7,523 nucleotides of DNA from Candidatus Omnitrophota bacterium (GTDB lineage Bacteria > Omnitrophota > Koll11 > Gygaellales > Profunditerraquicolaceae): positions 1 through 7,523 of the forward strand of contig JALOQI010000021.1 in the NCBI GenBank assembly GCA_025453435.1, given 5' to 3'. Under the pieces are notes generated by a model. It saw nothing but the letters and a program-made list of their open reading frames with translations, did not search any database and was not told the DNA's origin. The position numbers and the translations under genes were made by a program. Shown piece after piece: positions 5,700 to 7,523 of the stretch; position 1 is the stretch's first letter, and the number at the start of each line of letters is the position of its first letter.

Positions 5700-7523
5700 C
5701 TGATTGACCCGTCATATGCTGTGCGTTCTGAGGGATATATCCGTGCTCGGAAAGCCAGCCTTCCCTGTCCACGAGTATCCGCCTGGGCTTGGAGCCCTCA
5801 TAAGGGCCTACGAGCCCTTCCTCATGCATCATATCTATTATGCGGCCTGCGCGGTTATAACCCAGCCTCATCCTTCTCTGCAAAATCGATACGGATGCCT
5901 GGTTGCACTCCATTATTATGCGCACAGCCTCGTCATACATTTCATCTTTTTCGCCTAAGGCGCTGCCTCCCTTTTGCTGATCCTTAACTATCGTTTCGTC
6001 ATAAACGGGCTCAGCCTGCTTCTTTATGAAATCCACGACCCTTTCGATCTCTGCGTCGCTGACCAATGCTCCCTGCGCCCTGACCAGCTTTGAATCTTCC
6101 GGCCGCGAAAAAAGCATATCTCCTCTGCCCAGAAGTTTATCCGCGCCGTTTGTGTCAAGCACCGTGCGGGAATCGACCTTAGAAGCTACTTTAAAAGAAA
6201 CACGCGCAGGCAAATTGGCCTTGATAACGCCTGTTATTACATCTACCGAAGGCCGCTGAGTAGCCAGTATCAGATGGATCCCCACAGCCCTGGACAGTTG
6301 AGCAAGCCGGGTGACGGCGTTTTCAACCTGGTCGCGCGCGACTACCATCAGGTCCGCGAATTCGTCTATGACCACTATAATATAAGGAAGCTTGTCAGGG
6401 CCCTTTTCATTAAAACCGGCTATATTGCGGACAGTGGCCTCTGCCAGAAGCCTGTATCTGCGCTCCATCTCTATTACGACCCAGTTAAGTGCGGTGGATG
6501 CCTTTTTCGACTCTGTTACAACAGGGCTCAACAGATGCGGCAGTCCGTTGTAAGGAGCAAGCTCGACCATCTTCGGATCTATCATGAGGAATTTCAGGTC
6601 ATTCGGGGAATAGCGGAATAATAAAGACAAAATTATTGTGTTGACGCACACGGTCTTGCCTGAACCGGTCGTGCCTGCGATCAATAGATGCGGCATCTGC
6701 GCCAGGTCGGCGATAACGGGCTTTCCGGCAATATCTTTTCCCAGCGCCAGGGTCAAACGCTGTTTGGCATCCTGAAATTCGTTGGTAGCCAGGACCTCCT
6801 GCAGATATACAAGGCTTGACTGGATATTTGGCACTTCCACCCCTACCCTTGCCTTGCCCGGAATGGGCGCGATAATGCGCACTGACTGAGCTTTCATTAC
6901 AAGCGCAAGATCATCTTCAAGCGCCTCGATGCGGTTGACCTTGACTCCCGGAGCGGGCTCGAGTTCATACCGCGTGATTATTGGCCCGCGCTCTATATCG
7001 GTGACGTTTACGGTAATGCCGAAATCCTCTAAAGTCTCCTGCAGTATGCGGGCATTGTTGGTCAGGTCCTCTTTTATCTGCCTGGCTTCCAAAGGCGGCG
7101 GGGAATCCAGAAGCTCAAGATCAGGAAGATGATAGTCTCCAGACTTTGTCACTACCTGCTTGGGTTTGGGCAATTCCGTTTCGGATTTGGCAGTATCTTC
7201 CTTTATTTTTATCTTCGGTTTAACGTAGGTGACCGGCTGGGCATCTTGCGTTTTAGCCTCGGTTTCCGCCTTCTTTTTATCTTTCAAAGCCGGCGCGGCA
7301 TTTTGAACGTGAAGATTAACTTTCGTAGATGGCTTAAACAATGATTTCCAATCAAAGAATCTTTTCTTTTTTACCGGCATCACGGAAGATACCACCATCT
7401 GCGCGTTATTGACGGTGTGCATGATAAACGTGGATATGAGGACTTCTGTGACAAGGGCCAAAGACAAAAGGATCAGGCAGATGAATATTATGACCCCTCC
7501 AAGCTGGCCGAAATACTGGACAA
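5692..7523 (-). CDS. ftsK: DNA translocase FtsK/SpoIIIE (N-terminal end outside the window)
   Basis: FtsK is a septum-anchored hexameric ATPase that pumps chromosomal DNA during division. The frame is open to the right edge, leaving 609 visible residues. It starts inside a membrane helix (GGVIIFICLILLSLALV) expected to be the last of the FtsK N-terminal membrane domain, so the first helices are missing here; a TTG at 7467 is not a real start. A Lys/Pro-rich linker follows, shorter than in E. coli FtsK. The motor has Walker A GTTGSGKT (6675-6652), Walker B VVIDEF (6375-6358) and the ATQRPSVDVITG motif. The C-terminal gamma winged helix (ILQRRMRLGYNRAGRIIDMM, then GLVGP) is the part that reads orienting DNA motifs in characterised FtsK/SpoIIIE. 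It is the most upstream gene of the minus-strand cluster visible here; the promoter must lie outside. Confidence 0.96.
   Translation of the reverse strand, partial: VQYFGQLGGVIIFICLILLSLALVTEVLISTFIMHTVNNAQMVVSSVMPVKKKRFFDWKSLFKPSTKVNLHVQNAAPALKDKKKAETEAKTQDAQPVTYVKPKIKIKEDTAKSETELPKPKQVVTKSGDYHLPDLELLDSPPPLEARQIKEDLTNNARILQETLEDFGITVNVTDIERGPIITRYELEPAPGVKVNRIEALEDDLALVMKAQSVRIIAPIPGKARVGVEVPNIQSSLVYLQEVLATNEFQDAKQRLTLALGKDIAGKPVIADLAQMPHLLIAGTTGSGKTVCVNTIILSLLFRYSPNDLKFLMIDPKMVELAPYNGLPHLLSPVVTESKKASTALNWVVIEMERRYRLLAEATVRNIAGFNEKGPDKLPYIIVVIDEFADLMVVARDQVENAVTRLAQLSRAVGIHLILATQRPSVDVITGVIKANLPARVSFKVASKVDSRTVLDTNGADKLLGRGDMLFSRPEDSKLVRAQGALVSDAEIERVVDFIKKQAEPVYDETIVKDQQKGGSALGEKDEMYDEAVRIIMECNQASVSILQRRMRLGYNRAGRIIDMMHEEGLVGPYEGSKPRRILVDREGWLSEHGYIPQNAQHMTGQSDG

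Noticed and set aside
7465..7467. TTG as the start of FtsK
   Set aside because: The frame stays open to the window edge and the upstream codons encode the rest of a membrane helix, so the gene simply continues outside.
1..7523. Search for a defence system, mobile element, CRISPR array or tRNA/rRNA gene
   Set aside because: Nearly all bases are accounted for by recognised housekeeping genes and the ribBA leader; I saw no repeat array, transposase, integrase or clover-leaf sequence.

Overview
This window is a compact block of bacterial housekeeping genes with almost no spare DNA. The organism is a bacterium: it has FtsK, RodZ, RimO, PgsA and PgpA, a classic FMN riboswitch, and sigma70-like -35/-10 boxes. 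Full-length RodZ and a PgpA-type phosphatase next to PgsA fit a bacterium with a Gram-negative-like envelope. The coding style reminds me of little-cultured phyla such as Omnitrophota, but this is an impression, not a placement. I see no mobile element, CRISPR array, tRNA, rRNA or phage gene.

Left part (1-1508, minus strand): a riboflavin operon. A strong promoter (TTGACA, 17 bp, TATACT) starts a transcript that almost at once enters an RFN/FMN riboswitch. Between the riboswitch and ribBA is a hairpin that covers the likely Shine-Dalgarno sequence. ribBA encodes a fused DHBP synthase/GTP cyclohydrolase II. Seventeen bases after it another gene begins with a strong Shine-Dalgarno; only four codons are in the window.

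Middle (1502-2572, plus strand): a divergent two-gene unit. pncC (stand-alone CinA C-terminal domain) is followed by thpR (2H-family RNA 2',3'-cyclic phosphodiesterase). The -35 boxes of the divergent promoters overlap. pncC looks leaderless, and thpR appears to start at a CTG that overlaps the pncC stop codon.

Right part (2545-7523, minus strand): five tightly packed genes in transcription order ftsK, rodZ, rimO, pgsA, pgpA. The junctions are an 8-bp overlap, GTGA, ATGA, and one base of spacing. This joins chromosome translocation at division (FtsK), cell-shape control (RodZ), ribosomal protein S12 modification (RimO) and the last two steps of phosphatidylglycerol synthesis (PgsA, PgpA). ftsK runs off the right edge. 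The 3' ends of pgpA and thpR overlap by 28 bp with no visible terminator.

I did not find an undescribed multi-gene system. The points most worth a second look are the alternative pairing around the riboswitch, the overlapping divergent promoters, the CTG start of thpR, and the histidine replacing the usual arginine in the PgsA signature.
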